Shown piece by piece: positions 8,013 to 16,863 of a DNA stretch of 33,587 nucleotides. This DNA is from Centipeda periodontii DSM 2778 (GTDB lineage Bacteria; Bacillota; Negativicutes; Selenomonadales; Selenomonadaceae): assembly GCF_000213975.1 (NCBI RefSeq), contig NZ_GL892076.1, positions 1,963,492 to 1,997,078 on the forward strand, in the 5' to 3' direction. Under the pieces are notes generated by a model. The model did no database searches. It was not told the DNA's origin and saw only the letters and a list, made by a program, of their open reading frames with translations. Position numbers and translations under genes: made by a program. Every line of letters starts with the position of its first letter. Position 1 is the first letter of the stretch.

Positions 8013-8318
8013 ATGGGACTGTTTTGGGGATCGAAGAAAGAAATACCTGCGCCGCCTCCGTCACAACAGCGTGAAATGACGGAACACGAAAAGCTCATGC
8101 AGAAACTAACGCAGCCGTTGGAATTGGGATATGTGACCGGATGCGGTCCCGCAAACGCCTCCCCTGATTTCACCTACCTCATACGCAACATAAATGACGG
8201 CGTACATAAAAACAACAGGCATATCCACGAAATTAAAGAAATGCTCAAGGAACTCCTGATAGAGAATAGAAATCTTCGCGAGCGCGTCGAACACCTCGAA
8301 CAACAGAACCAACGATAA
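8013..8318 (+). CDS. Small coiled-coil cargo protein on the opposite strand of the trb operon
   Basis: The ATG at 8013 follows GGACTGAGG; the 101-residue product begins MGLFWGSKKE and has a Pro-rich stretch (PAPPPS) near 11-16. The C-terminal third, from about residue 60, is a heptad-like coiled coil (HEIKEMLKELLIENRNLRER). There is no signal peptide or membrane helix. It has its own promoter and a strong terminator and runs against the surrounding trb operon, which is the layout of a moron-type insertion. Function is unknown; interference with mating (entry exclusion) or regulation of the neighbouring pore genes are possibilities only. Confidence 0.75.
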   Translation: MGLFWGSKKEIPAPPPSQQREMTEHEKLMQKLTQPLELGYVTGCGPANASPDFTYLIRNINDGVHKNNRHIHEIKEMLKELLIENRNLRERVEHLEQQNQR

Positions 8319-8324
8319 CACCCA

Positions 8325-8359
8325 ACGACGGACAGGAAAGCAATCTGTCCGTCGTTTTT
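8325..8359 (+). terminator. Rho-independent terminator of the cargo gene
   Basis: ACGACGGACAG and CTGTCCGTCGT form an 11-bp perfect stem with a 9-nt loop followed by T5. It starts 7 nt after the stop codon and its T-run overlaps the stop codon of the convergent trbL gene. Confidence 0.9.
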
Positions 8360-9950
8360 AATTGTTGGTATCGTTGCCCGGCTGCGCAGCATTCGCTGTT
8401 TGCCTGTTTCGGCTATCTATGCCCGATCGCAGTTCTTGCAGGATGCGCGAACCGGAGTTGTCTTTCGTGCGCTGGAAGCTCCCGATCGCATCACGATAGC
8501 TCCGTACGGGGCTGCGGCTCATCACATAATTGCGACCGAGCTGTGTCAGTGTTCCTGTCATACCGCCCTTGCCCGTAGCTGCCGCTGCCGCCTGTGCCGC
8601 AGCAATGTTCCCCGTTGCCGCAGCAGCGCCGGCAACAGCCCCTTTGAGTGCACCGGTCATATCGCTGCCACTGAGTTGCGGCTGTCCGCTGAGAAGTCCG
8701 GAAACGAGCTGCGGAATCTTCTTGACGAGCAAGTAGATCAGGAGTGAGGCAAGCACTGCCTGAAACAGCAGGGCAAGGTCTTCGGCGGGATTATCCGCCT
8801 GAATAATCTTGTCGGCAAATCCTTCAATGAACGGCTTTGATACCGCCGATAGGAATGCGATGACGCAGACCTTGAGGGCAAGGTTGAACATCGCGCCAAT
8901 CGCCTTTTCCGTGAGGAAATTGAATTTGTTCATTGTGCCGAATGCAAGACACGGCAAGGCAAGAAGCGCCATCGTGTAAAACTCGATGCGCGCCATGAAC
9001 ATCTCGAGCGCGACCAGAAAGAGGCAGCCTCCAATGACGAGGATGCAAATAATGTCGAGGAGGAGTACGCCGGGCTGCATGGCAGTCGCGATGGTCTGTA
9101 CGACATCCGGAATCCAGCTGTCAGAGTTCGGCGTCCAGATCGCTGTAAACATCCGCAGCGCAATCTGCACAAAGGTATCACTTGCCTCGCCGACAATATT
9201 GTTCGCAATCGCGGTATTGTTCCCGCCGGCGCGGAATCCAAGCACCTCGAATCCGGACATGAGCGATCCCATGAGGCTGATCCAGTTCATCATGAGAAAC
9301 ATGAAGAACCCCATTTTCAGCGTCATGTTGATGAGATATTGGAGTTTGTCACCCGACATGAATTTGACCGTCAGCTCCCAGGTTGCCTGTACGACGGTCA
9401 GGATGACGAGGAGACGGAGACAGTAGGGCAGTATATTCTCCGCGCCGGGCACAATCACATGCTCCGTGTAATGGTTCATAAAAGAGCCAAGTATGTTGAT
9501 GTCCTCGACGCTTGTCCCTTCGCCGCTCACAAGTTCCGGCGTGAAATATTCCACCTGCTGCGTCTGCGCTGTCTGATTTGCCATCGACCAGACACCCGAT
9601 CCCATCAAGAATGAGCCGAAGTTGAAAGCCAGTCCTGCCCCCAGCATGAGCTGCCAGATGAATTTTTTGCCGTCCTCGATGCCAAAGGCGACCATCATGC
9701 CCGCGATCGCTGTCATGACGACAAGGACAACGTGCATCGCCTTGACAGCACCGTTTGCAAGCGTGGTCAGATTCTGATCGAATGTTCCCCCAAGCCCTGT
9801 ACCGGCGCTCGCAATGTCTTCTGAACTACCTGCGGCAAAGCCGATGCCGTTCATCTGAAAGAGGATAAGACCAAAAACGGCAAGCATGAGGAGAATATGT
9901 TTCGTGCGCAGTCGTTCCCTTAGTTTTCGTGCAATCCCTGCTGTCTCCAT
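8358..9950 (-). CDS. trbL: TrbL/VirB6 inner-membrane mating-pore protein
   Basis: The start is the ATG at 9948-9950, after GGAGGAGTAC; an ATG six codons upstream lacks a ribosome site. The 530-residue product has an N-terminal hydrophobic segment near 20-40, two helices at about 68-118, further helices between 175 and 240 and a block of four or more between 295 and 420. The segment IEFYTMALLALPCLAFG is typical of TrbL. The C-terminus is a polar, Ala/Gly-rich tail after residue 425, also usual for the family. The two-helix N-terminal region (FDQNLTTLANGAVKAM onward) is somewhat like a VirB2/TrbC pilin, but this is weak. TrbL forms the inner-membrane channel with VirB8 and VirB10. It lies downstream of a trbJ-like gene, as in RP4. 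Confidence 0.85.
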   Translation of the reverse strand: METAGIARKLRERLRTKHILLMLAVFGLILFQMNGIGFAAGSSEDIASAGTGLGGTFDQNLTTLANGAVKAMHVVLVVMTAIAGMMVAFGIEDGKKFIWQLMLGAGLAFNFGSFLMGSGVWSMANQTAQTQQVEYFTPELVSGEGTSVEDINILGSFMNHYTEHVIVPGAENILPYCLRLLVILTVVQATWELTVKFMSGDKLQYLINMTLKMGFFMFLMMNWISLMGSLMSGFEVLGFRAGGNNTAIANNIVGEASDTFVQIALRMFTAIWTPNSDSWIPDVVQTIATAMQPGVLLLDIICILVIGGCLFLVALEMFMARIEFYTMALLALPCLAFGTMNKFNFLTEKAIGAMFNLALKVCVIAFLSAVSKPFIEGFADKIIQADNPAEDLALLFQAVLASLLIYLLVKKIPQLVSGLLSGQPQLSGSDMTGALKGAVAGAAAATGNIAAAQAAAAATGKGGMTGTLTQLGRNYVMSRSPVRSYRDAIGSFQRTKDNSGSRILQELRSGIDSRNRQTANAAQPGNDTNN

Positions 9951-10006
9951 GTACTCCTCCGTCTTCATGATGTTATATATCTGTTTATGAATTTTTTACG
10001 ATTATA

Positions 10007-10033
10007 TTCAGGTGCCCAAATTGGGCACCTGAA
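10007..10033. repeat. 27-bp perfect palindrome, copy 2
   Basis: Identical to 5955-5981, including the central A. It sits between the end of the first trbJ-like gene and the start of trbL. The two copies bracket trbL, the plus-strand cargo gene and the LytM-VirB6 fusion. Confidence 0.85.
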
Positions 10034-10058
10034 TGTTTTTCGCAAAAGTTCATTTTTC

Positions 10059-10850
10059 TCAGTGTTTTCCTGCAAAATCATGCAGTCTGTTGGCTACCGC
10101 CCGATCGCGCGCCTCTGCCTGTGCCTTTTCCGTGTTATCGACGTACCACTTCTGCGCCTGCATTGCAAGGAGCTGGGCAAGCAGTTCCTTTTGATCGGCG
10201 CCCTGCAGCACCCCCGCAGCGGCAATCTGGATTCCCGCCTGTAGTATCTGCTGCTGCCCCTCTGCCTTGTTTGCTGCGGCAACAGCCTCATGGACAGTTT
10301 CGTTCGTCGATTCCGTGACCTTCTGCGAAGCCTGTGCACGTTCAGCGGCTGCTCGGTAGGTCGCATCAAGCGCCTTGTGATTCTTCTGCGTCTGCTTGTA
10401 GAGATCGACGAGGGTCGCCTTGCCGTTGATCGCATCCTCGATCGCCCCGATCTCATTTTTCAGAATCGCGGTCGCCGAGCTGTTGACGTTGAGGATGCTG
10501 GGAATCTTCCCCTCTTTCTTGAGTGCAACAATATCCTGCACAATGTCGATCGTTTTGCAGAGGTCTTCCGCTTTTTTGTTCTTCCGCATCCAGCCTTTCA
10601 ACATGTCAATGTCGATTTTTTTGGCATCCAGAATCATCAGCCCCAGCTCTTTCTCCTCTGTGGTGAGAATTTTCGCCGTGGTGATCGCTGTCTTGATTGC
10701 TTCCTCAATATTTTGCTGGTCGAATACGGCGACGGCTGCCTCTGTTTGATGACTGCGCATCATCATTGCCGCAAGTGGCGTTGTGACGCCAAGGAGCAGC
10801 CCCGTAACAACTGCCATCTGTAAGCGCTTCGTACTCCAATTCTTGAACAT
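10059..10850 (-). CDS. trbJ: TrbJ/VirB5-like protein (first copy)
   Basis: The ATG at 10848-10850 follows AAAGGAGAAGGACC and gives 263 residues. Residues about 12-32 are a signal peptide or anchor ending near AMMM. The mature part is alpha-helical and Ala/Gln/Lys-rich, with FDQQNIEEAIKTAITTAK near its start, the usual opening of TrbJ/VirB5 proteins. VirB5 proteins are periplasmic and sit at the pilus tip, helping contact with the recipient. Its position just upstream of trbL matches the RP4 order trbJ-(trbK)-trbL. No lipobox is visible. Confidence 0.75.
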   Translation of the reverse strand: MFKNWSTKRLQMAVVTGLLLGVTTPLAAMMMRSHQTEAAVAVFDQQNIEEAIKTAITTAKILTTEEKELGLMILDAKKIDIDMLKGWMRKNKKAEDLCKTIDIVQDIVALKKEGKIPSILNVNSSATAILKNEIGAIEDAINGKATLVDLYKQTQKNHKALDATYRAAAERAQASQKVTESTNETVHEAVAAANKAEGQQQILQAGIQIAAAGVLQGADQKELLAQLLAMQAQKWYVDNTEKAQAEARDRAVANRLHDFAGKH

Positions 10851-10866
10851 GGTCCTTCTCCTTTCC

Positions 10867-12762
10867 CTAGCCGGTAGGCACATCACGAACGAGGACACGC
10901 TCTTTTTCGTAGGCAGTCAGCGTCTGTCCTTGCTCCATTTTGGTCTGTAAATATTTGGTCTCGGCTTGTTTGATGACGTTCTGCAGCCCCGGATTCCGTG
11001 TCTGAACGCTCTTTACAATGTTCTTTGCATAATCCTTCTGCGAGCGTCTGCGTGGGGAATTATGCTGAACTGCATTCTCAATCTCGCGCTCTTCATAGCC
11101 GATGGAGAAAAGATGCAGGATGATCTGCTCATCCATTTGCCCGTTAAATGGCAGCGGAATATCCCGCTCAATCTCCTCGCGGCAGTTTTCATACATTTCC
11201 TCTGCATCCTTATCGCCACGTACGCGCACCCGCTCACCGGAAAAGCTGTATTCTCTGAGCTTATGTTTCGCTGCGCGGATGCTTTTTTTGTCGGTCGGGA
11301 AAGAAGCAGGTGTATGTTCCTGCTCCTTCTCGACCTCCTCTCTCTCCTCCGAAGCATCCTGTGTTCGGATTCGTACCGCATCGCCCTGTGTACGCCGGAC
11401 GCCCTCCCAAACAGGTGCGGCATCTGTCTGCGATACTTCCGAGGCGCTCCCGACAGACACTTCCTGCACTTCTCTCGCTTCCGCAAGAATTTGGTTTAGG
11501 TACTCCTGTGTCCGTTCATGATCCGGGATGCCGCCAAACTCGAGGAGCAGTTCCCTAACCTCCTCCTCGCTGACACCGTACTTCGTGATGAGTTCCCGCG
11601 CCGCCAAGACGTTATAATGCCGGCGATCTGCGGCGACACCGGAATCCGCTCCGGCGTCGATGAGCGCGTCATCATAATCCGTGATGAGACGCTGATAGAT
11701 ATCCGCAAACTTCACATAATCCCCATAATCCCCATCGAAGAAAGAGGCTTGTTCCGGTTCTCCCGCCAAAAGTGCCGCAAGGGTCTTATCCGTATCCCTC
11801 CCTGCGGCAGCGAGAAGAGGCGATGCGCGAAGGATTCCTGCGCGCAGCAGTTCCTCATCCATTCCTGCAGCGCGCAGTGCCCCTACAATCTGCGCTTCCG
11901 CTTCGTATGGAAGGGTATCTCGCCGCAATGTACGCATCGCATCTTTGAGACACGCCCGATAGACTTCTGTGTCACTTTCCACATCTGGGGATGCCGCATC
12001 GATTCCATCATATACGCTGATCTCACGGACGGCAGCGGAGGCGATTTTCCGCACATACGCTTCTTTGTCCCGCCCCTCGTAGTCGGTCGCTCCCATCAGA
12101 AGCTGCGCTGCGGTTTCCTCCTGTGCGTTGGAATCCCGAAGAAACTGCGTAATTCCCTCGCCCTCGCGCACGGCAATGGGACGCGCTGCCTCCTTGCTGC
12201 GACGCTCCCAAACTTCTTGAAAAAGCGACTGCATCCCCTCCGTCTCTGCTTTAACGGATTCCACGATCATCGCTCGGTGCTTTTTCCAGACACGATGCTC
12301 AAATGCGGTGCGCTCTGCTGTATCACCGGCAAGAATGCCGTAGAGGCTTCCGCCGAGATACGCCTCACGCACCTCTCCGCGCGGAATATGCTGCGCCCGC
12401 ATATTCTCGAGAATCCCCTGATCTGCAGCCGCTAGGATTCCTGCAATCTGCCGCAGCGGCTTCTCGTAGAGGGCATTAAAGCGTGCGCCCGGTGCAGGAA
12501 GATTGAAATTTGTTTCTTCTGCTGCCCCCTGCGGCAGAATCTCACGAAAATATTCGTTTACAACGTCCTGATCGTCGAAAAGAAGGGGATAACGGCTTTC
12601 ATGCAGGGTCGTACGCAGCTGATTGATTCCGTACCCCTCGTTCTTCATGGAAAGCAGCACATTCTTTTCGATGCGCCGCACAGCGGCAAGGAGATTTGGC
12701 ATGGCAAGAGCTTCCGTGCGGTAGGCGAGCGCTGCGTCCATCCTGCTCACCGCTCTTTCCAT
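10867..12762 (-). CDS. Large helical protein with repeated modules, unknown function
   Basis: The 631-residue product starts at an ATG that overlaps the stop of the upstream gene by 16 nt, so translation is probably coupled. It has no signal peptide or membrane segment and should be cytoplasmic. I see a degenerate helical module of about 45 residues at roughly 30-77, 286-332, 385-427 and 544-586, of the form LxxxG-(S/M)-xEE-h-R/E followed later by a short helix; the second and fourth copies contain SP after the module core. Residues 430-500 are a charged linker. Similar small helical repeats occur in mobilisation and replication proteins of Firmicutes elements, but I cannot name a family. Its position between trbE and trbJ suggests a transfer role. 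Confidence 0.7.
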   Translation of the reverse strand: MERAVSRMDAALAYRTEALAMPNLLAAVRRIEKNVLLSMKNEGYGINQLRTTLHESRYPLLFDDQDVVNEYFREILPQGAAEETNFNLPAPGARFNALYEKPLRQIAGILAAADQGILENMRAQHIPRGEVREAYLGGSLYGILAGDTAERTAFEHRVWKKHRAMIVESVKAETEGMQSLFQEVWERRSKEAARPIAVREGEGITQFLRDSNAQEETAAQLLMGATDYEGRDKEAYVRKIASAAVREISVYDGIDAASPDVESDTEVYRACLKDAMRTLRRDTLPYEAEAQIVGALRAAGMDEELLRAGILRASPLLAAAGRDTDKTLAALLAGEPEQASFFDGDYGDYVKFADIYQRLITDYDDALIDAGADSGVAADRRHYNVLAARELITKYGVSEEEVRELLLEFGGIPDHERTQEYLNQILAEAREVQEVSVGSASEVSQTDAAPVWEGVRRTQGDAVRIRTQDASEEREEVEKEQEHTPASFPTDKKSIRAAKHKLREYSFSGERVRVRGDKDAEEMYENCREEIERDIPLPFNGQMDEQIILHLFSIGYEEREIENAVQHNSPRRRSQKDYAKNIVKSVQTRNPGLQNVIKQAETKYLQTKMEQGQTLTAYEKERVLVRDVPTG

Positions 12763-12968
12763 GCGGCTTTGAGTGCCGACCAGAAATCACCGACGCCGCT
12801 CGCATTCCCCCCGAACGGCTTGCCGAGCATCTCCGTGTCAATCTTCCCTTCCTTGACCGCCTGATTCAGAGCTTTTTCTAGGGCGTTCATGCGCGTCTCA
12901 ATGCAGTTGACCCGGATTGCAAAATAGCAGATCATGAGGACGCAGAGAAAGATGATGCTGGTCGTCAT
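12747..12968 (-). CDS. Small single-pass membrane protein
   Basis: The product has 73 residues with one N-terminal membrane helix (about 3-20) followed by a short coiled coil (IETRMNALEKALNQAV) and a polar tail. The ATG overlaps the trbE stop by 4 nt (ATGA), and its own end overlaps the next gene. It occupies a position between VirB4 and VirB5 homologues where small accessory membrane proteins of transfer operons are common. It is not a lipoprotein, so it is not an obvious VirB7. Confidence 0.7.
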   Translation of the reverse strand: MTTSIIFLCVLMICYFAIRVNCIETRMNALEKALNQAVKEGKIDTEMLGKPFGGNASGVGDFWSALKAAWKER

Positions 12969-15448
12969 AATGCTGCCGCCTCCTCTTTCGGATATTCCGG
13001 AACTACAAGCTCATTTTCCTTGATCCAATGCTCATTGAAGTTCTCTGCACCGTAGTTTTCGATAATGCGTTGGCATTTTGCGAGCGCAACATCTCCGACG
13101 GCTGCGTATGACAGCGTGAACGGGCACAGATCGAGTGCGAGGTTGTAAAGGCGCGACCCCTGCGGGCTGTCATAGTAGTATTCCCGCTGCGGCTGCGCAT
13201 GGGCAAGCAGATGAATCTGCTGCTTGTTGAGACCAAATTGCCGATAAAGCTCCATCCGGCTCTCCGTGATCGCGAGCTTGTCCGGCAGGAAGATACGCGA
13301 CTGACAGGAGGAAAGGACGGTATCAAGGATCGGGGACTTTGCAATATCGTCCAGCGACTGCGTGGCAAACAGTACGGATGTGTTGTACTTGCGCAGCGTC
13401 TTAAGCCATTCCTTGATTTTCTCCGCAAACATCGGATTCTGAAAGAAGACCCAGCACTCATCAAGGACGATGAGCGTCGGCTCCTGATTTTTCTTCTCCG
13501 CGCTTTTCACGACGTTCTCGATGCGATGGAAGATATACATGAGTGTCGTACCGACGATACGGCGCGCGTTCATCAAAGTCTCCATCTCAAAGCTCTGCCA
13601 GCTTGTGATGGATAAATGATCCTTGTTGCTGTCGAATATCTCCCCGTATTCTCCTTTGTTGCCCTGATCGTCGGCGAGGGACATCGGATAGAACGCTGTC
13701 TTCAGCTCTCTGCTTTGCAGAAAGCTGATGAACGTCGTCATCGTTCGATCGCTCTCCTGCATTCCTGCCACAGTGGCAAGAGAGTCGCGAATGATGCTTT
13801 TTTGCTCGGGCGTGACCTCAACGCCCTCCTCGCGCAAATAGTCACAGAGCCAGTCAAGCGCCCATTGCCGTTCATCCTCATCATCGATGCGTGAAAGAGG
13901 CTGAAAGGAAAGCGAGCGTGATTTGCCGACATCGTAGAACTTGCCGCCGACACCCATCGTGAGGATTTTGCTGGATGCGCCTTTATCAAAGATAATGACG
14001 CGCGCATTCGGGTATTTACGGAACGCCGCCTCAATACAGTTGAGATGGACGGATTTACCGGCTCCTGTCGGTCCGATCATGAGTGAGTGACCAACGCCTT
14101 TGATGTGCAGATTGAGCCGGTACGGCGTGCTGCCGTCCGTCTGTGTATAGAGGAGCGGCGGTCCGTTCAGATGCTTGTTTCGCTCATCCCCTGCCCATGC
14201 AAGGGCGAGCGGCATCATGTGAACGAGGTTTCCGGTCGAGATGAGTGGTCTGCGGATATTTGCCCCGACGAGTCCCGGAATGCAGCCGAGCCACGCATCG
14301 ATGGCGTTAAAGTCCTCGATTTTGACACGCTGCATACCGCGCTCGATAAAAATCTGCCGAATCAGTTTTGCCTTTTCTTCTACTACCTCCCGATCCTCGT
14401 CCATGACGATAATCGCCGTCGAGTAGTAGACGAAAGAGATGTGATCGCCCTCAACTGCGTTCATCGCATCCCGAATTTCGGCGATGCGATCAACGGCGAC
14501 ATCATCAATGTTTTCGGCATTCTGTACGCTGTCGCGCACGGTGACATCGGCAATCGTAGAGGAAAGCGACTGCGTTTTCCCCTTCCATTGCCGACGTTCA
14601 CTATCCAGCTGGCTGATCACGTCATTCTTGCTCATGCAATAAACACGAGTCACCCAGCGATATGCAAAGTCGAGACGATGAAACTCGTCAAAGAGTCCAA
14701 AAATGGACTCCTTGCCGTAGGAGATCGGAGCAATGATACGCATGTGCTTGCGCCCGAGCTGAGGTTCAAGTCCCCCGTAGAGCGGCGTATCATAGAGGTA
14801 CTTATCCAAAAGAAACGGCGTCTGTGGATATTTGAGCGCACGCGGACGATCGGAAACCGTCGAATGGAGATAGGTAAAAAGCCCGTCTTCGTCAAGAAAT
14901 TCCGTATCAATGCGCAAATTGCGGCACATCAGGTAGAGCTTGTGGAGCTGCTCGCCAAACGATTCGAGTACATCATCCGCTTTGGTAACTTTGCGCTCGC
15001 GCCCCTCAACGATAAACTCCTTGAGCTGTTCCTGCCGATCCTTCGGCGGCAAAAACAGAAGTGTTGCATAGAAATGAGACTCGAAATACATACCGCTCGA
15101 AAAGAGGCGGCAGCGTTCTGCATCCATCCCCCGCGTTACAATGTCCGGAAAAGCATTTGTCGTCTCGTATGCGGTAGACGGAACGCGCTGCGCCTCGAAG
15201 TAGAGCGTAAAGCCCGTCTTCATCGCCGCGATCGACGCCTGCATCCGATTCGCAATCACCGCAAGCTCTTCCTCCACAGAGGAATCCAGATCGGGACTGC
15301 GATAGCGCCATGACGCGAGGAGTGATCCGTCCTTGTTGATGCAGACAGCAACATGCTGCTCCGCAACCGTGATACTCGTGATACGACCAAACGGCATAAT
15401 ATCCGAGAGGCGATCCACCTTGCGCCGGAACAGATTAAGTCGGTACAT
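12965..15448 (-). CDS. trbE: TrbE/VirB4 conjugation ATPase
   Basis: The ATG at 15446-15448 is 8 nt after GGAGGAG; a GTG two codons upstream is the alternative. The 827-residue product is full length for VirB4. Residues 1-400 are the N-terminal VirB4 domain and residues about 440-800 the RecA-like ATPase, with Walker A GPTGAGKS at 459-466 and Walker B LIVLDE at 659-664, followed by the Gln motif FATQSLDDI. VirB4 energises pilus assembly and substrate transfer at the inner membrane. It overlaps both neighbours by a few bases, so the operon is tightly coupled. An ATPase-less paralogue precedes it. Confidence 0.95.
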   Translation of the reverse strand: MYRLNLFRRKVDRLSDIMPFGRITSITVAEQHVAVCINKDGSLLASWRYRSPDLDSSVEEELAVIANRMQASIAAMKTGFTLYFEAQRVPSTAYETTNAFPDIVTRGMDAERCRLFSSGMYFESHFYATLLFLPPKDRQEQLKEFIVEGRERKVTKADDVLESFGEQLHKLYLMCRNLRIDTEFLDEDGLFTYLHSTVSDRPRALKYPQTPFLLDKYLYDTPLYGGLEPQLGRKHMRIIAPISYGKESIFGLFDEFHRLDFAYRWVTRVYCMSKNDVISQLDSERRQWKGKTQSLSSTIADVTVRDSVQNAENIDDVAVDRIAEIRDAMNAVEGDHISFVYYSTAIIVMDEDREVVEEKAKLIRQIFIERGMQRVKIEDFNAIDAWLGCIPGLVGANIRRPLISTGNLVHMMPLALAWAGDERNKHLNGPPLLYTQTDGSTPYRLNLHIKGVGHSLMIGPTGAGKSVHLNCIEAAFRKYPNARVIIFDKGASSKILTMGVGGKFYDVGKSRSLSFQPLSRIDDEDERQWALDWLCDYLREEGVEVTPEQKSIIRDSLATVAGMQESDRTMTTFISFLQSRELKTAFYPMSLADDQGNKGEYGEIFDSNKDHLSITSWQSFEMETLMNARRIVGTTLMYIFHRIENVVKSAEKKNQEPTLIVLDECWVFFQNPMFAEKIKEWLKTLRKYNTSVLFATQSLDDIAKSPILDTVLSSCQSRIFLPDKLAITESRMELYRQFGLNKQQIHLLAHAQPQREYYYDSPQGSRLYNLALDLCPFTLSYAAVGDVALAKCQRIIENYGAENFNEHWIKENELVVPEYPKEEAAAL

Positions 15449-16559
15449 ATTCACTCTCCTCCCAGTCCTGCGACACGATCAGCTCCTCCAGCTCCGGCGG
15501 CAGAGGAGGCGTCGGGGCTTCCGGTGTATGCTGCGCTATGCTTTTCGTTGCAAGAAGCTCCTCAATCGTCCGGAAGCCGCAGATCGGCGGGACAACTGCC
15601 GCACGGAAAAGTCCGGGCAGACTGCCCCACCAGAGATCTTTGGCATTATAATCCTCAACGATATACGGAATCCCAAGCGTCCCAAGAAGTTTTTCAAGAT
15701 ACGCTTCCGTCCGGGCATAATCTTCCTGCGAGACAAGCGCAATGGTCTGATTATTGTAGTACCCGTTCAGCCGCTGCAGCATGTGCCCCGTCAAAATATC
15801 TTTGATATATTTTCGTGACGGACACCATTTCCCTGTGTAATTTCGCAGCTCTTTTTCCGCTTCCGCTTTATCAAAAAGAAGCAGTCGCTGCACATGACGG
15901 CATGGAATCCCGGCACCGTGAAGATCCTCGGTGAGCTGCCGCAGCACCGACTCCTGTGAGCCAACGACGGACGGCAGTGTCAAGACGAGTAACTTCTCAT
16001 CACCGAGGCGGACATGATTGCTCGCAAAGTCAAGATCGATCCCCGCCGTAAGAAAAACATCCAGATCGACGGGGACATCCGGCATAGCAACGTGCGTCCG
16101 TCCTAGCGTCAAGGAAAAGGTAAGATAATCGACAATCTCCTGATAAGAAAGGACAGTCGCCTCGGCTTCCTTCGGAAAACTCCACGCCATCCGACGCAGC
16201 GTCACCGCAAGATCATATTCCATGTCGTAGAGGAGCTGTGGCGTGTCTTCCAAGCCGTTCACCACTTCGTCATCCTTGAGGAAAGGATTCCAGCAAAGGG
16301 TAAGGAAGCACTCTACGTCCCCGTCCACTGCATACTGTTCTTCGATCCAGATGCTCCATCCTCTGCGGAATGTCGGCAGAAAGATGGGGTTTTTCCACTC
16401 GAAGAACTGGACATGCTGCGGAGGATCGAACCGCTTGTAGCGGATTACCCCCAAAACGCTGTCGTCTTTATTGCGCATGACGTTTTCATGTGTCAATGCA
16501 CCCCAAGGCAGCCAGTCTGCGATTGTTTTGTTGTCGAGATGATACTCTTTCCAAGACAT
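15435..16559 (-). CDS. VirB4/TrbE N-terminal-domain paralogue lacking the ATPase
   Basis: The ATG at 16557-16559, after AAAGGATCG, gives 374 residues; upstream in-frame Met codons lie within trbD. The protein aligns by pattern with the first 400 residues of the following TrbE: WWGSLPGLFRAAV here corresponds to WLGCIPGLVGANI there. It stops with a Pro/Glu-rich tail where the RecA domain should begin, so Walker A and B are absent. It overlaps the trbE start by 14 nt. It could be a structural partner in a mixed VirB4 ring or a remnant of a duplication; its intact frame and good ribosome site favour function. Confidence 0.8.
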   Translation of the reverse strand: MSWKEYHLDNKTIADWLPWGALTHENVMRNKDDSVLGVIRYKRFDPPQHVQFFEWKNPIFLPTFRRGWSIWIEEQYAVDGDVECFLTLCWNPFLKDDEVVNGLEDTPQLLYDMEYDLAVTLRRMAWSFPKEAEATVLSYQEIVDYLTFSLTLGRTHVAMPDVPVDLDVFLTAGIDLDFASNHVRLGDEKLLVLTLPSVVGSQESVLRQLTEDLHGAGIPCRHVQRLLLFDKAEAEKELRNYTGKWCPSRKYIKDILTGHMLQRLNGYYNNQTIALVSQEDYARTEAYLEKLLGTLGIPYIVEDYNAKDLWWGSLPGLFRAAVVPPICGFRTIEELLATKSIAQHTPEAPTPPLPPELEELIVSQDWEESEYVPT

Positions 16560-16572
16560 AGCATACGATCCT

Positions 16573-16854
16573 TTACGTTGAGTAATAGTCGCGCTTTGAC
16601 CAATAGCGACTGAAGCACTCGAAGAATTGCGCGTCTTCCATCGAAAAATAACGTACAGCGAAATGCACAACGACATTCACGCTCAGAACGTACCAGTAGG
16701 ATAGTCCAAGGGTCAGCAGAATAAGCAGTGCTGCGCCGACATTCCAGACAATGCAGCTGCGTGGCACATCCATAAATAGGATGTACTCCGTCAGCGACCG
16801 GTAGATTGGAAGATGAATCCACGAGGCACCCTGCACATTTTTATTCTCATCCAT
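16573..16854 (-). CDS. trbD: TrbD/VirB3-like membrane protein
   Basis: The product has 93 residues, the usual size for VirB3/TrbD. The N-terminal motif IYRSLTEYILFMDVPR is typical of TrbD (HRSLT...GVPR). Hydrophobic residues at about 37-60 form one or two membrane helices. The ATG follows AAGGGG and lies 9 nt after the trbC stop. TrbD works with the VirB4 ATPase, whose homologues are the next two genes. Confidence 0.9.
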   Translation of the reverse strand: MDENKNVQGASWIHLPIYRSLTEYILFMDVPRSCIVWNVGAALLILLTLGLSYWYVLSVNVVVHFAVRYFSMEDAQFFECFSRYWSKRDYYST

Positions 16855-16863
16855 AGTGACCCC

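Noticed and set aside
5851-10244. Shared peptide LYSGAQIGHLN in two plus-strand ORFs
   Set aside because: It is the translation of the 27-bp palindrome and its flanks, not protein homology.
11518-12435. Plus-strand ORF of 305 residues
   Set aside because: Antisense to the helical repeat protein and rich in His, Cys and Arg, as expected from a shadow frame.
14087-15313. Plus-strand ORF of 408 residues
   Set aside because: Antisense to trbE with Walker motifs intact on the minus strand; no domain, start context or promoter.
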